Source: Elusimicrobiota bacterium (GTDB lineage Bacteria; Elusimicrobiota; Elusimicrobia; UBA1565; UBA9628). Taken from it: a stretch of DNA of 64,000 bases. Position 1 is the stretch's first letter. Each line of letters starts with the position of its first letter. A program made the translations under genes and the position numbers. This document shows positions 8,210 through 15,906 of this stretch, piece by piece. The notes under the pieces are model-generated. The model saw only the letters and a program-made list of their open reading frames with translations, was not told the DNA's origin and did not search any database. Location: the NCBI GenBank assembly GCA_027452025.1, contig DAIDHI010000065.1, positions 1 to 64,000 of the forward strand, read 5' to 3'.

Positions 8210-8935
8210 TTATCTTTTTTCTGCGAAGATTTTATTTCGACGAGGCGAATGGCAGTCGATCCAGAGGTCCTTGAGCGTAGCCAAGACGCTCGCGATGTTC
8301 TTGACGCTCACCGCCTTGGAGCGGCCGCTTTGGCGGTACTGGAGCGGGATGGTCAATTGAACGTGAGAGTGGCCGCGCTTGAGGAGCGTGACCAGGATCG
8401 CCGCCATGTAGGCGAAGCCGTTGGTGCGCACGCGCACGTCAGAGACGAGCCGGCGCCGCAGCAGGCAGGGTCCGTTGTAGTAGTCGATCTTCAGGCCGAA
8501 GAGGACGTTGAGGAAGTTCACGAAGGCCCGCGACACGACGCGGCGGCCCCACGGACGCTGCTCCTGGCCGCTGAGCGACGGGATGATGAGGTCGGCCTTG
8601 CCCGCTTCCCTCAAGAGGGCGACGATGGCGTCTTGCGAGATCTCGTTGTCGCCGGGGACCATCATGGCGTAGTCTTCCGTCGCCCGGTCGACGCCCGTCC
8701 AGTAGTTGTAGCCCAGGCCCATCGTGCGCGGATTGTGGACGACGCGCACGCGCGCATCTGCGGCGGCCAGGGCGTCGGCAATGGCCCCTGTTTTATCCGC
8801 GGACCCGTCGTCGAAGACGTAGACGCCGCAGGGCAGGCCGGCTTTTTCGGCGCTGGCCAGGCAAGCCTCCACGGCGCTGCGGACGTTGGCTTCCTCGTTG
8901 AGAGCGGGAATGATGAAGGCGACGGAAGGGACCAT
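8210..8935 (-). CDS. Family 2 glycosyltransferase
   Basis: The 241-residue GT-A protein resembles dolichol/polyprenol-phosphate sugar transferases. It has FIIPALNEEANVRSAVE at the N-terminus, FDDGSADKTG for nucleotide binding, MVPGDNE in place of the usual DxD, and YYNGPCLLRR in the acceptor region. The C-terminal tail is basic, and no clear membrane helices are seen. It is 12 nt upstream of the nucleotidyltransferase-kinase gene, so it may transfer the sugar made by that operon. The ATG at 8935 is preceded by TACACT with an 8-nt gap, so this is probably the head of the transcription unit. Confidence 0.85.
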   Translation of the reverse strand: MVPSVAFIIPALNEEANVRSAVEACLASAEKAGLPCGVYVFDDGSADKTGAIADALAAADARVRVVHNPRTMGLGYNYWTGVDRATEDYAMMVPGDNEISQDAIVALLREAGKADLIIPSLSGQEQRPWGRRVVSRAFVNFLNVLFGLKIDYYNGPCLLRRRLVSDVRVRTNGFAYMAAILVTLLKRGHSHVQLTIPLQYRQSGRSKAVSVKNIASVLATLKDLWIDCHSPRRNKIFAEKR

Positions 8936-8943
8936 GACGATTG

Positions 8944-8949
8944 AGTGTA
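8944..8949 (-). promoter_or_regulatory. TACACT -10 box 8 nt before glycosyltransferase start
   Basis: TACACT on the minus strand lies 8 nt upstream of the ATG at 8935 with no Shine-Dalgarno between. This predicts a leaderless or near-leaderless transcript. Confidence 0.5.
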
Positions 8950-8952
8950 TCG

Positions 8953-10548
8953 TTAATGACGCGCGGCGGTCAAGACGGAGGCGGCCGCAAGGAAATCGGA
9001 GGCCCGATAGAGGCGATTTTCCACCGGGAAGGGCAGCTCCCCGTCCCGGATCATGTGATACTGGAACTCGTTGCTGAACTCTTGGAAGCTGGTGCTCTCG
9101 ACGCCGGGCACCGGGAAAAAGGGGGTGCGGCCGTCATAGATGCGGCGGACGGGGATGTCGAAGCGCTGCGGCGGAAGGAACCCGTTCCAGAACCACGGCG
9201 AAAGGTCGCTGACGAGGACCCAGCGCCGGCCTTGGGAGACCTCCCGCCTGAGGTCCGCCATGCTGCCGACGCGGGGCTGGCGCCCGGGTTCGTAGTTGTA
9301 GGGAATCGACGGGCCGACGATCACGGCCGGCCCCCCTCCTCCGTGGGCGGCGATCACCGCCTCGATCGCCTGACCCGCATGAAACGCCAGCCAGGTCCGG
9401 CGCAGCCGTCCCTCGTTGAAGAGCACCAGCGCCAACGCCAGGGCAACGGCCGCGGGCAGACGCGCTTTGGCCGGGGCGAGGTCGAGAAGGGCCTTGGCGC
9501 CCAGGCCCGCCAGCGGAAACAGGGCGATAACGGCGGGTAAACAAGTGCGCTCGAGCTTGATGGTGCTCGGGGCCTGGGCGAAAGCCAGCGAGGCCGCGGG
9601 CAGGACCAGCCACGGCCAAGTCCGAGGCTCTTTGAGACGTCGCGCGAGGGCCCCCCCCCCGATCAGCGAAAGCGCGCCGAGCGCGGCCGCGAAGGCCGGG
9701 GATTCGCAGGTGCGCAGCAAATCGAGGAAATAAAAGCCCGCGTCGCGAAACGTCCGCGGCACTCCCTGGGCGGCGTGGAATTGCCAATAAAGGGTCTCCC
9801 AATAGTGATGCTTCGGGATGGCGAAGGTGAAGGCTTCAAGGGTCGCTAGAATCGCCGCCGCGCCGGCCGAAAACGCCGTCGCGGCGCGCCACGGCCAACG
9901 CCGCTCGCGCACGGCCCCGGCGGCCAGCCACGCGGCCCAGGCCAGGCCCAGGGCGGCGAGCATCGGCGCCATATGGTAGCTCGACAGCAGAGCCGCGCCC
10001 CAACAAAGTCCGAAAAGGAAGACCCGCCCGCTCGGGGCGGCCGGCGGCCCCGACACCGTCCAGAGGCCGGCGGCGAGCCAAAGGAAGGCCTGTCCTTGCC
10101 AGGAGTGGCCGCCGTAGAGGGCCTGCTGTAGCGCGACGTTGGAGCCCAAGGCGAAGCCGGCGAAGACCACTCCGGCCGCGAGGCCTCCGTCGCCGCGGGA
10201 AAGCGCGGCCTGGACGAGCGCCATGAGGAGGATCACGAAAAAGCCGGTGAAGAGCTCGTAGCCGACGTGATCGCCCGGCAGCCCGCACAGGATCGCCGCC
10301 GACAGAAGGCCCGACTGGAGGGGCTTGGCGCCGGGATCCGAGGCGACGGCGCAGAGCCAGCCCAGCGGCCCGCGCGCGTTCCATCGGGCGACGGGCTCCA
10401 GGGCCTGGGACAGCTGCTCGCTCGGGTCCGAGTTGTCGAAAGCGCGCGTGCCGGTGTCGAGCCAGAGCCGTCCGGCCCACCAGAGAGCCGGGACCAGAAG
10501 ACAGGCCGCGAAGGCGAGGGCGCCTCGCCTGGCCGCGCCCGAGCTCAA
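8953..10548 (-). CDS. Polytopic membrane protein, GT-C-like
   Basis: The 531-residue protein has about ten hydrophobic segments over its first 380 residues, followed by a soluble C-terminal domain of about 150 residues (VIVGPSIPYNYEPG, WVLVSDLSPWFWNG). An acidic motif follows the first helix (DTGTRAFDNSDPSEQ), a layout found in GT-C glycosyltransferases such as PMT/ArnT-like proteins. No family-defining motif is certain. The ATG overlaps the stop of the TMTC-like gene by 4 nt, so the two are co-translated and probably act together on lipid-linked sugars or surface proteins. That function is inferred. Confidence 0.7.
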   Translation of the reverse strand: MSSGAARRGALAFAACLLVPALWWAGRLWLDTGTRAFDNSDPSEQLSQALEPVARWNARGPLGWLCAVASDPGAKPLQSGLLSAAILCGLPGDHVGYELFTGFFVILLMALVQAALSRGDGGLAAGVVFAGFALGSNVALQQALYGGHSWQGQAFLWLAAGLWTVSGPPAAPSGRVFLFGLCWGAALLSSYHMAPMLAALGLAWAAWLAAGAVRERRWPWRAATAFSAGAAAILATLEAFTFAIPKHHYWETLYWQFHAAQGVPRTFRDAGFYFLDLLRTCESPAFAAALGALSLIGGGALARRLKEPRTWPWLVLPAASLAFAQAPSTIKLERTCLPAVIALFPLAGLGAKALLDLAPAKARLPAAVALALALVLFNEGRLRRTWLAFHAGQAIEAVIAAHGGGGPAVIVGPSIPYNYEPGRQPRVGSMADLRREVSQGRRWVLVSDLSPWFWNGFLPPQRFDIPVRRIYDGRTPFFPVPGVESTSFQEFSNEFQYHMIRDGELPFPVENRLYRASDFLAAASVLTAARH

Positions 10549-12830
10549 CGGCTCTTTCTCCAGCAGTGCGCGTTGCCGGCCATGGAGGGTTCGAGCCGGA
10601 CGGCCTCGCTGCAGAAGCGATCCGCCTCGTCGAGGCGCCGCTGCGTCGTCAAAAGTATCCCCAGGTTGAGGAAGGCATTCGCCGCTTTGGGGTTGAGGCG
10701 CGCGGCCTCGCGGTAGTGGCCCTCGGCTTCCGAGAGCCGTCCCATCGACTGGAGCACGAAGCCGAGATTGAAGTGGGCGTTGGCGAAATCGGGTTTGAGC
10801 TGCGCGGCGCGGCGGAACTCCTCGGCCGCGGCGGGCAGGTCCCCTTTCTGGACCAGGGCGAAGCCCAGATTGTAATGGGACTGGGCGTCCAGGGAATCGA
10901 TGGCCAGGGCGCCTTTGAACTGCGAGACGGCCTCATCGAAGCGGCGGGCCTGCAGCGCCTTCATCGCCGCGGCGACATAGCCGGCCTCGGTCGTCTTGCG
11001 GGCTTGCGCGACGGGGGTCTTGGCGGCGACGGCCGCCTGCGCGTCGGCCAGCCCCCGCGTCGCCGTCGGCTCCTTGGGGGCGATGCCCAGAGTCGCGCGG
11101 TATTCCTGCGCGGCCTCGGGGAAGTCCCCCTCGCGCGAGAAGAAGTAGCCCAGGTTGTCGTGGACCTTCGTTTGGTTGGGCGCCAGTTGCTCCGCTTTCT
11201 GGGTCTCGGCGATGGCCTCGTCGAGCAGGCCGCGGCGGCTGAAGAAGTAGCCGAGGTTGAAGTGGGCGTCCGAGTCGTCGGGAGCGGCCTCCAGGCCGCG
11301 GCGGGCCAAGGCCCAGGCGGCCTGGATTTGCCCCAGGTTCTCGTAGGAGATCGCGCCGTTGGCCAGCGCCAGCGTGTAATCCGGCTTGATGCGCAGGGAA
11401 GCCAGGGCGTGGGCCAGGCCTTCGGCGTAGCGGCCGTGGTCGTTGTAATAGACGGCGAGGTTGTTGTGGCAGAAATAGCAGTCGGGCTCGACGGCCAGAT
11501 TATGCAGATAGACCGTTTCGGTATCGTGCCAAGTGCGGGTCTGGAAAAAGGAAAGGACGGCCAGCGCGGCCAGCACGGCGGCCGCCGCCTGCGCGAGGCG
11601 CTCGCGATTGAAGGCGGGGTTCTGCAGCGCCCAGAGGAGCGCGCCGCCGGCGACCAGACCCCAGACGGCCGAAGCCAGGTAATACCACTTGTCGGCGGCG
11701 ATCTGCAGCATCAGGCCGTACTGCGACAGGCCCAGCATCGGCGAAAGCGCCACGACGTGGGCCAGCCACGCGGCGAGCAGCCATGGATGGCGCTTGCGCA
11801 GGGCCAGCGCGGCCGCCGTGATCGCCAGCGCGAGGACGGTGCGCGGAAGGCAGAGATCGTCCCAGGGGCTCAAGTGCGGCGGCAGCGAGTAAAACGGCGC
11901 CAAGCCGATCGGCAGGAGCGTTTTCTCCAGGTAGAACACCACCCCGAAGAAGGCTTCGCCCAGCCGCTGCCCGATGCCGAACTTGGCCACGGGAACCATC
12001 GCGCCGAAGACGACGCGCCCCTTGGCGGCCATGTAGGCGGATGCCGCGGCCAGGACGAAGAGCGGAATCTTCTCGACGATCAGCGGCGCGATCTCCTGCC
12101 GGTCGAAGCGGCGCAGGCGCTTGAGCGGGTACCAGTCGGCGATGAGCAGCGTCGCCGGCAGGGTCATGGCGATGCTCTTGGACAACAGCGAGAGCGCGAA
12201 ATAGAAGGCGCAGGCGGCCATCTGCGCGTTTTTCGAGGCCAGCCTCGAGCCGTGCGCCTTGAAGTAGGCGTTGAGCGCGAGAATGTAGAACAGCCCGGGC
12301 AGGACATAGGAGCGGTTCGAGGCCCAGGCCACGACTTCCACGCGCTGCGGGTGGATCGCGAAGAAGAGGGCTGCGAAGGCCGCGCTCCAACGCAGCAGCG
12401 GCTCCTGCCCCGACTGGGGCTCCAAGCAAAGGCGCAGCACGCGCACGGCCAGGAAATAGAAGGCGGCGCCCGTCAGCGACATCAGGATGATGTTGGTGAG
12501 GTGATAGCCGGCCGGGTTCATCCCCCAGACCAGATACTCCAGGGCGTGAGTCACCCAAGCCAGGGGCTGATAGACGCCGCCGAGCTGGAAGCCGGTGAAC
12601 ATCCACTTCAACTGCGCCGGGCCCAGGCCGCGATAATTCTGGTTCTTGAGGAAATTGAAGTCGTCGTCGAGCATCAGGAACTTCGCCCGCAGCGCCGGCA
12701 GGAACGGAAGAGCGGTGACGACGGCGACGGCCCAAGGCAGCCAGGGGCCGGGGCGCCGCGCCCACTCGGGCCAGAGGCGCGCGGATTGGCCGGCCGAGGC
12801 CGGGCTCGTGGTCGGGGCGGTGGCGGGCAT
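10545..12830 (-). CDS. TMTC-like membrane protein with C-terminal TPR repeats
   Basis: The protein is about 761 aa from ATG 12830. The N-terminal half is polytopic and begins with a lumenal-type acidic motif after helix 1 (LDDDFNFLKNQNYRGLG), then QPLAWVTHALEYLVWGMNPAGYHLTN. This is the pattern of the DUF1736/TMTC-type GT-C family, whose animal members O-mannosylate cadherins. The C-terminal half (from about residue 435) holds roughly nine TPR units (LAVEPDCYFCHNNLAVYY, DAHFNLGYFFSRRG, SHYNLGFALVQKG). An upstream in-frame extension exists to 12887, but it lacks a better start. A GT-C glycosyltransferase of periplasmic acceptors is the best guess. Confidence 0.8.
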   Translation of the reverse strand: MPATAPTTSPASAGQSARLWPEWARRPGPWLPWAVAVVTALPFLPALRAKFLMLDDDFNFLKNQNYRGLGPAQLKWMFTGFQLGGVYQPLAWVTHALEYLVWGMNPAGYHLTNIILMSLTGAAFYFLAVRVLRLCLEPQSGQEPLLRWSAAFAALFFAIHPQRVEVVAWASNRSYVLPGLFYILALNAYFKAHGSRLASKNAQMAACAFYFALSLLSKSIAMTLPATLLIADWYPLKRLRRFDRQEIAPLIVEKIPLFVLAAASAYMAAKGRVVFGAMVPVAKFGIGQRLGEAFFGVVFYLEKTLLPIGLAPFYSLPPHLSPWDDLCLPRTVLALAITAAALALRKRHPWLLAAWLAHVVALSPMLGLSQYGLMLQIAADKWYYLASAVWGLVAGGALLWALQNPAFNRERLAQAAAAVLAALAVLSFFQTRTWHDTETVYLHNLAVEPDCYFCHNNLAVYYNDHGRYAEGLAHALASLRIKPDYTLALANGAISYENLGQIQAAWALARRGLEAAPDDSDAHFNLGYFFSRRGLLDEAIAETQKAEQLAPNQTKVHDNLGYFFSREGDFPEAAQEYRATLGIAPKEPTATRGLADAQAAVAAKTPVAQARKTTEAGYVAAAMKALQARRFDEAVSQFKGALAIDSLDAQSHYNLGFALVQKGDLPAAAEEFRRAAQLKPDFANAHFNLGFVLQSMGRLSEAEGHYREAARLNPKAANAFLNLGILLTTQRRLDEADRFCSEAVRLEPSMAGNAHCWRKSR

Positions 12831-12962
12831 GGGGCTTGGCGCGGCGACGCGCGCATAGTGTATACCGGAATTTCCCCGAAGGGTCAATACCTGGGGCGAC
12901 CCTGGACACGAGGCCGAGACTTTCTTAACATCTTGTCGTTGCTGCAGGCCTGGGGGCTTTCG

Positions 12963-13376
12963 ATGAGATCATGGCTCGTGCTCGTCGTCTTGACGGCGCT
13001 GGTTCCGGGCGTTTGCGCGGCGTCGTCCGCCCGCGCGCCCTCCGCGCGGGCGCAGCGGGAGTTCGATCTGGGCACCCGCCTCGGGCGGCAAGGTCGCCTC
13101 GCGCCGGCGATCCGGCACCTCCAGCGGGCCGTCAGGCTTCGGCCCGCGTTCGCTCCGGCTCACTTCAACCTGGGCGTGCTCTACCAGGCGACGGGCAAGG
13201 AGGCGGCCGCGCAACGGGAGTTCCGCAAGACCCTGCGCTACGATCCGAGGGCGGCCAATGCCGAACTCAATCTCGGCATCCTGCTGGCCAAGCGGGGCTC
13301 TCCCGAGGCCGCGCGGCACTGCCGCAAGGCCGAGCGGCTCCAGCCGGGACTGACCAGCCCGTCCTGTCCGAGATAG
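12963..13376 (+). CDS. Small secreted TPR protein
   Basis: The 137-residue protein starts with a signal peptide (MRSWLVLVVLTALVPGVCAA). About three TPR units follow (FDLGTRLGRQGRLAPAIRHL, AHFNLGVLYQATGKEAA, AELNLGILLAKRG). The ATG at 12963 follows a G-rich stretch (tgggggctttcg) that may act as a ribosome binding site. It is divergent from the TMTC-like gene and convergent with the receiver gene at 13387. The repeats resemble the last TPRs of that neighbour, so the two could share partners or origin. The function is unknown beyond protein-protein contact. Confidence 0.7.
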   Translation: MRSWLVLVVLTALVPGVCAASSARAPSARAQREFDLGTRLGRQGRLAPAIRHLQRAVRLRPAFAPAHFNLGVLYQATGKEAAAQREFRKTLRYDPRAANAELNLGILLAKRGSPEAARHCRKAERLQPGLTSPSCPR

Positions 13377-13386
13377 CCGCCGGCCG

Positions 13387-13776
13387 TCAGGCCTTGCGTC
13401 CGCGCCGCTCGAGCAGGGTCTGGACGCGGGCCAGCAGCTCGGCGGGAGAGAAGGGCTTGGTCATGTAGGCGTTGACCTGGCCTTCCCGCAGCCCATGGAC
13501 CTGCTCCTCGGGGCGGCTGTTGACGCTCAGCATGACGAGCACGACCGCGTCGTAGCGCGGCTGGCCCCTGATGCGGCGGGCCAACTCCACGCCGGAGGCG
13601 CCGGGAAGGTTCCAGTCCAGGATCGCCACGTCCGGCACGCGGGTCTCCAGCGCCACCCAGCCCTCCTCGGCGCTCGAGGCCTCGACGATGCGAAAGCCGG
13701 CGGGCTCGAGCGTGCGCGAGAGCAGCCTTCGGTAGTCGGCGTTGTCGTCGACGACGAGAGCCGTCCGGTCACGCAT
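13387..13776 (-). CDS. Single-domain response regulator (receiver)
   Basis: This 129-residue CheY-like receiver has no output domain. The acidic pair (VVDDNADY), the phospho-acceptor Asp (AILDWNLPG), the conserved Ser (MLSVN) and Lys (TKPFSP) are all present, so it should be phosphorylatable. Its start overlaps the end of the histidine kinase gene by 8 nt, so the kinase is the likely phosphodonor. Confidence 0.9.
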   Translation of the reverse strand: MRDRTALVVDDNADYRRLLSRTLEPAGFRIVEASSAEEGWVALETRVPDVAILDWNLPGASGVELARRIRGQPRYDAVVLVMLSVNSRPEEQVHGLREGQVNAYMTKPFSPAELLARVQTLLERRGRKA

Positions 13777-14749
13777 GAGCCGAGGCCCCCACGGTGAAGC
13801 GGTACCGGCTGCCGCGGCCGACGGCGCTTTCGACCCAGATGCGGCCTCCGTGGGACTCGATGATCGCCCGGCAGATATAGAGGCCCAGGCCGGCGCCGTC
13901 GCCGTCGGGCGCCGCGAGCCTCGAGAACTTCTTGAAGAGGCGGCCCTGCGCCTCCTCGGCGATGCCCGGCCCGGTGTCGGCGATGGCGCACTCGAGCCCG
14001 CCGTTCTCGGCTTTTTCGAGCGACACTCGGACCGCCCCGCCGGAAGGGGTGTGCCGCAAGGCGTTGGACAGAAGATTGTGGAAGACTTGGCGCAGGCGGG
14101 CGGCGTCGGCGTCGGCCGCGGGCAGCCCGTCGGCCGCGCTCAGGGCGAGGCTGACGCCGCAGGCGTGCGCTCTGGCCGAGTGCAGGCGCAGGCAGTCCTG
14201 CGCCAGCGCGCGCAAGTCGATGGGCGCGCGGACGAGCTTGAGCGTGCCCGACTCGAGCTGGGCCGCCTCCAGCAGGTCCGCCAAGGTCTGCCGCAAGCCT
14301 GCCGTCGTCGACTTCAAATGCCGGGCGTCCTCGAGCCACTGCTGGGCTTGGGCGGCGTCCGAGGCGGCGCCCTCCTGGACCATGAGCTCGAGGTAGGTCT
14401 CGATGGCCGACAGCGGCGTCTTGAGCTCGTGGGCGACGACGGCCAGGGCCGCGGACTGGCGCGCGGCGGTCCTGCGGCGCCACGCCAAAGCCAGCAGGGC
14501 GAAGGCGGCCAGGCCAAGCGCGAGGCCCCCGGCCGCCGACCAAAGGCGCGCCTGCGCCGGCGAGGCCGTTTTCAAGCTCGTCGTGAAGTGAGCGCTCTCC
14601 GGCGCGCGAGCTTGAGAGACCGTGGAGACGACCTGCTGCGCGTTGGAATAGAGACGGAGGTTCTTGAAGCGGGGGCTGGAATGCTCCCCCGCCCGCGCGA
14701 AAGCGGCCAACCAAAGCGCCGCGCAGGCAATGGTCCAGCGGGCGGTCAT
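13769..14749 (-). CDS. Membrane histidine kinase
   Basis: The protein is about 326 aa from ATG 14749. It has a signal or first hydrophobic segment (MTARWTIACAALWLAAFARA), a short periplasmic part, then one transmembrane helix (LAAFALLALAW, about residue 85). HisKA follows with the phospho-accepting His in VVAHELKTPLSAIETYLEL, then a HATPase_c domain with the N box (HNLLSNALRHTPSGG), G1 (ADTGPGIAEE) and G2 (GAGLGLYICRAI). An upstream open extension has no better start. A TATACT sits about 21 nt before the ATG. It overlaps the receiver gene downstream and lies 38 nt after an OmpR-like regulator, giving a three-gene signalling set. Confidence 0.88.
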   Translation of the reverse strand: MTARWTIACAALWLAAFARAGEHSSPRFKNLRLYSNAQQVVSTVSQARAPESAHFTTSLKTASPAQARLWSAAGGLALGLAAFALLALAWRRRTAARQSAALAVVAHELKTPLSAIETYLELMVQEGAASDAAQAQQWLEDARHLKSTTAGLRQTLADLLEAAQLESGTLKLVRAPIDLRALAQDCLRLHSARAHACGVSLALSAADGLPAADADAARLRQVFHNLLSNALRHTPSGGAVRVSLEKAENGGLECAIADTGPGIAEEAQGRLFKKFSRLAAPDGDGAGLGLYICRAIIESHGGRIWVESAVGRGSRYRFTVGASAHA

Positions 14750-14787
14750 AGCCGGGCGAGACGGGCTTCCAGTATAGCCCCTCGTCG

Positions 14788-15513
14788 TCAATCGCGCCAT
14801 CGGTAACCCACGCCCGGGACGGTCTCGATGCGGTCGCCGAGAGGCCCGAGCACCTGCCGCAGCCGCATGACGTGCTGGACGAGCGTGCGAGACCCGCTCT
14901 GCAGCCGCGCCGGGCGCCAGCCCCGCGCGGTGAAATCCTTCCAACGCACCGCTTGGTTGGCGCGCCCCAGCAGCAGGGCCAGGACCTCCATCTGCCTGCG
15001 CGTCAGTCGGCAATCCTCGTAATCGAGTCCCGCCTGGATCCGGCAGCGGAAGGCTTTGAGATCGAGTACGAGGCGGCCGTCGCGCGCTCGGAGGATTCCC
15101 GGCCCCCACGGCTTGGCGGGCGCCGCGCGCCGGGCGGTGGCCAGCGCGGCCTCGACTCGGGCGGCCAGCAACTCGCCGTCGACGGGCTTGACCAGGCAGT
15201 CGTCAGCGCCCGCTTTGAGCAGCTCCTCGGCGGCGCAACGGCCTTCGGTCAGGAAGATGATCGGAAGCGCCCGCGTCCGGGTCTGGGCGCGCACGCGGCG
15301 CACGACCCGACGAGCGTCCGCCTTCAGCAGGTCCAGATCGACGATCAGGGCATCGACGCGCGACGCCTTGGCCGCGCGAAGCGCGGCGGCCAGATCCGGC
15401 GCGAAGAGCGCTTCCCAGGTCCGCCCGGCGGCGGGGACCGACGCTCTGGCGGCGACGACGCAGACGCGGTCGCGGGTTTCCCCCTCCGGACGGCTAAGGC
15501 CGGTATTCGGCAA
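14788..15513 (-). CDS. OmpR-type DNA-binding response regulator, receiver lacking acidic pair
   Basis: The protein is 241 aa. The N-terminal receiver keeps the phospho-acceptor Asp (ALIVDLDLLKAD), Thr (IIFLTEG) and Lys (LVKPVDGE). The Mg-binding acidic pair after the first strand is missing (VCVVAARAS instead of a DD). The C-terminal winged helix is of the OmpR/PhoB type (LTRRQMEVLALLLGR, HVMRLRQVLGPLGDRIETVPGVGYRW). It probably regulates transcription, but its phosphorylation may be weak or absent. It overlaps the PTPS gene end by 20 nt and is followed by the kinase. Confidence 0.85.
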   Translation of the reverse strand: MPNTGLSRPEGETRDRVCVVAARASVPAAGRTWEALFAPDLAAALRAAKASRVDALIVDLDLLKADARRVVRRVRAQTRTRALPIIFLTEGRCAAEELLKAGADDCLVKPVDGELLAARVEAALATARRAAPAKPWGPGILRARDGRLVLDLKAFRCRIQAGLDYEDCRLTRRQMEVLALLLGRANQAVRWKDFTARGWRPARLQSGSRTLVQHVMRLRQVLGPLGDRIETVPGVGYRWRD

Positions 15514-15895
15514 ACGAGTTGACCGTCTCCCAGAGACGGACCCAGGCCACGGGCAGTTCCTGCGAACGGGCGTAGTCGAAGATGTGGCGGGCGATGTTCT
15601 CGGCCGTCGGATTGGCGCTCATGACGACGACTGGCTCTCCCATGTCCCGGAGGACCTTGACGAGCGGGTCCCGGGCGTTGAGCAGCATCCGGTGATCGAG
15701 CTCGGCGTCGACCCAGCGCTGGACCTTGGCCTTGATCTCCTCGAAGTCGACGACCATGCCCAGGCGATCGAGCTTGGCCGAATCGACGGCGATCTCGATC
15801 TTCCCGTTATGGCCGTGAGGGTGGCGGCACTTGCCCTCGTAATCGAGCAGCCGGTGTCCGTAGCAGAAATGGATGACGCGGGTGACTTGGTACAT
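15494..15895 (-). CDS. 6-pyruvoyl-tetrahydropterin synthase / QueD family
   Basis: The 133-residue protein has the T-fold family features: zinc-binding histidines (FCYGHRL and HGHN), the catalytic Cys four residues before HGHN (GKCRHPHGHN), VVDFEEIKAKV, the His of ELDHRMLL, and the C-terminal Glu of RLWETVNSFAEY. QueD makes 6-carboxytetrahydropterin for queuosine; PTPS makes the tetrahydrobiopterin precursor. The two cannot be told apart here. The next gene upstream is a pteridine-reductase-like SDR only 11 nt away, which favours a reduced-pterin role. No other queuosine gene is visible. Confidence 0.88.
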   Translation of the reverse strand: MYQVTRVIHFCYGHRLLDYEGKCRHPHGHNGKIEIAVDSAKLDRLGMVVDFEEIKAKVQRWVDAELDHRMLLNARDPLVKVLRDMGEPVVVMSANPTAENIARHIFDYARSQELPVAWVRLWETVNSFAEYRP

Positions 15896-15906
15896 GGACG
15901 CTCCTT

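Noticed and set aside
10566-13376. 936-residue plus-strand frame over the TMTC-like gene
   Set aside because: Only its end, from 12963, is a likely gene (the small TPR protein). The earlier part is antisense to the TMTC-like gene.
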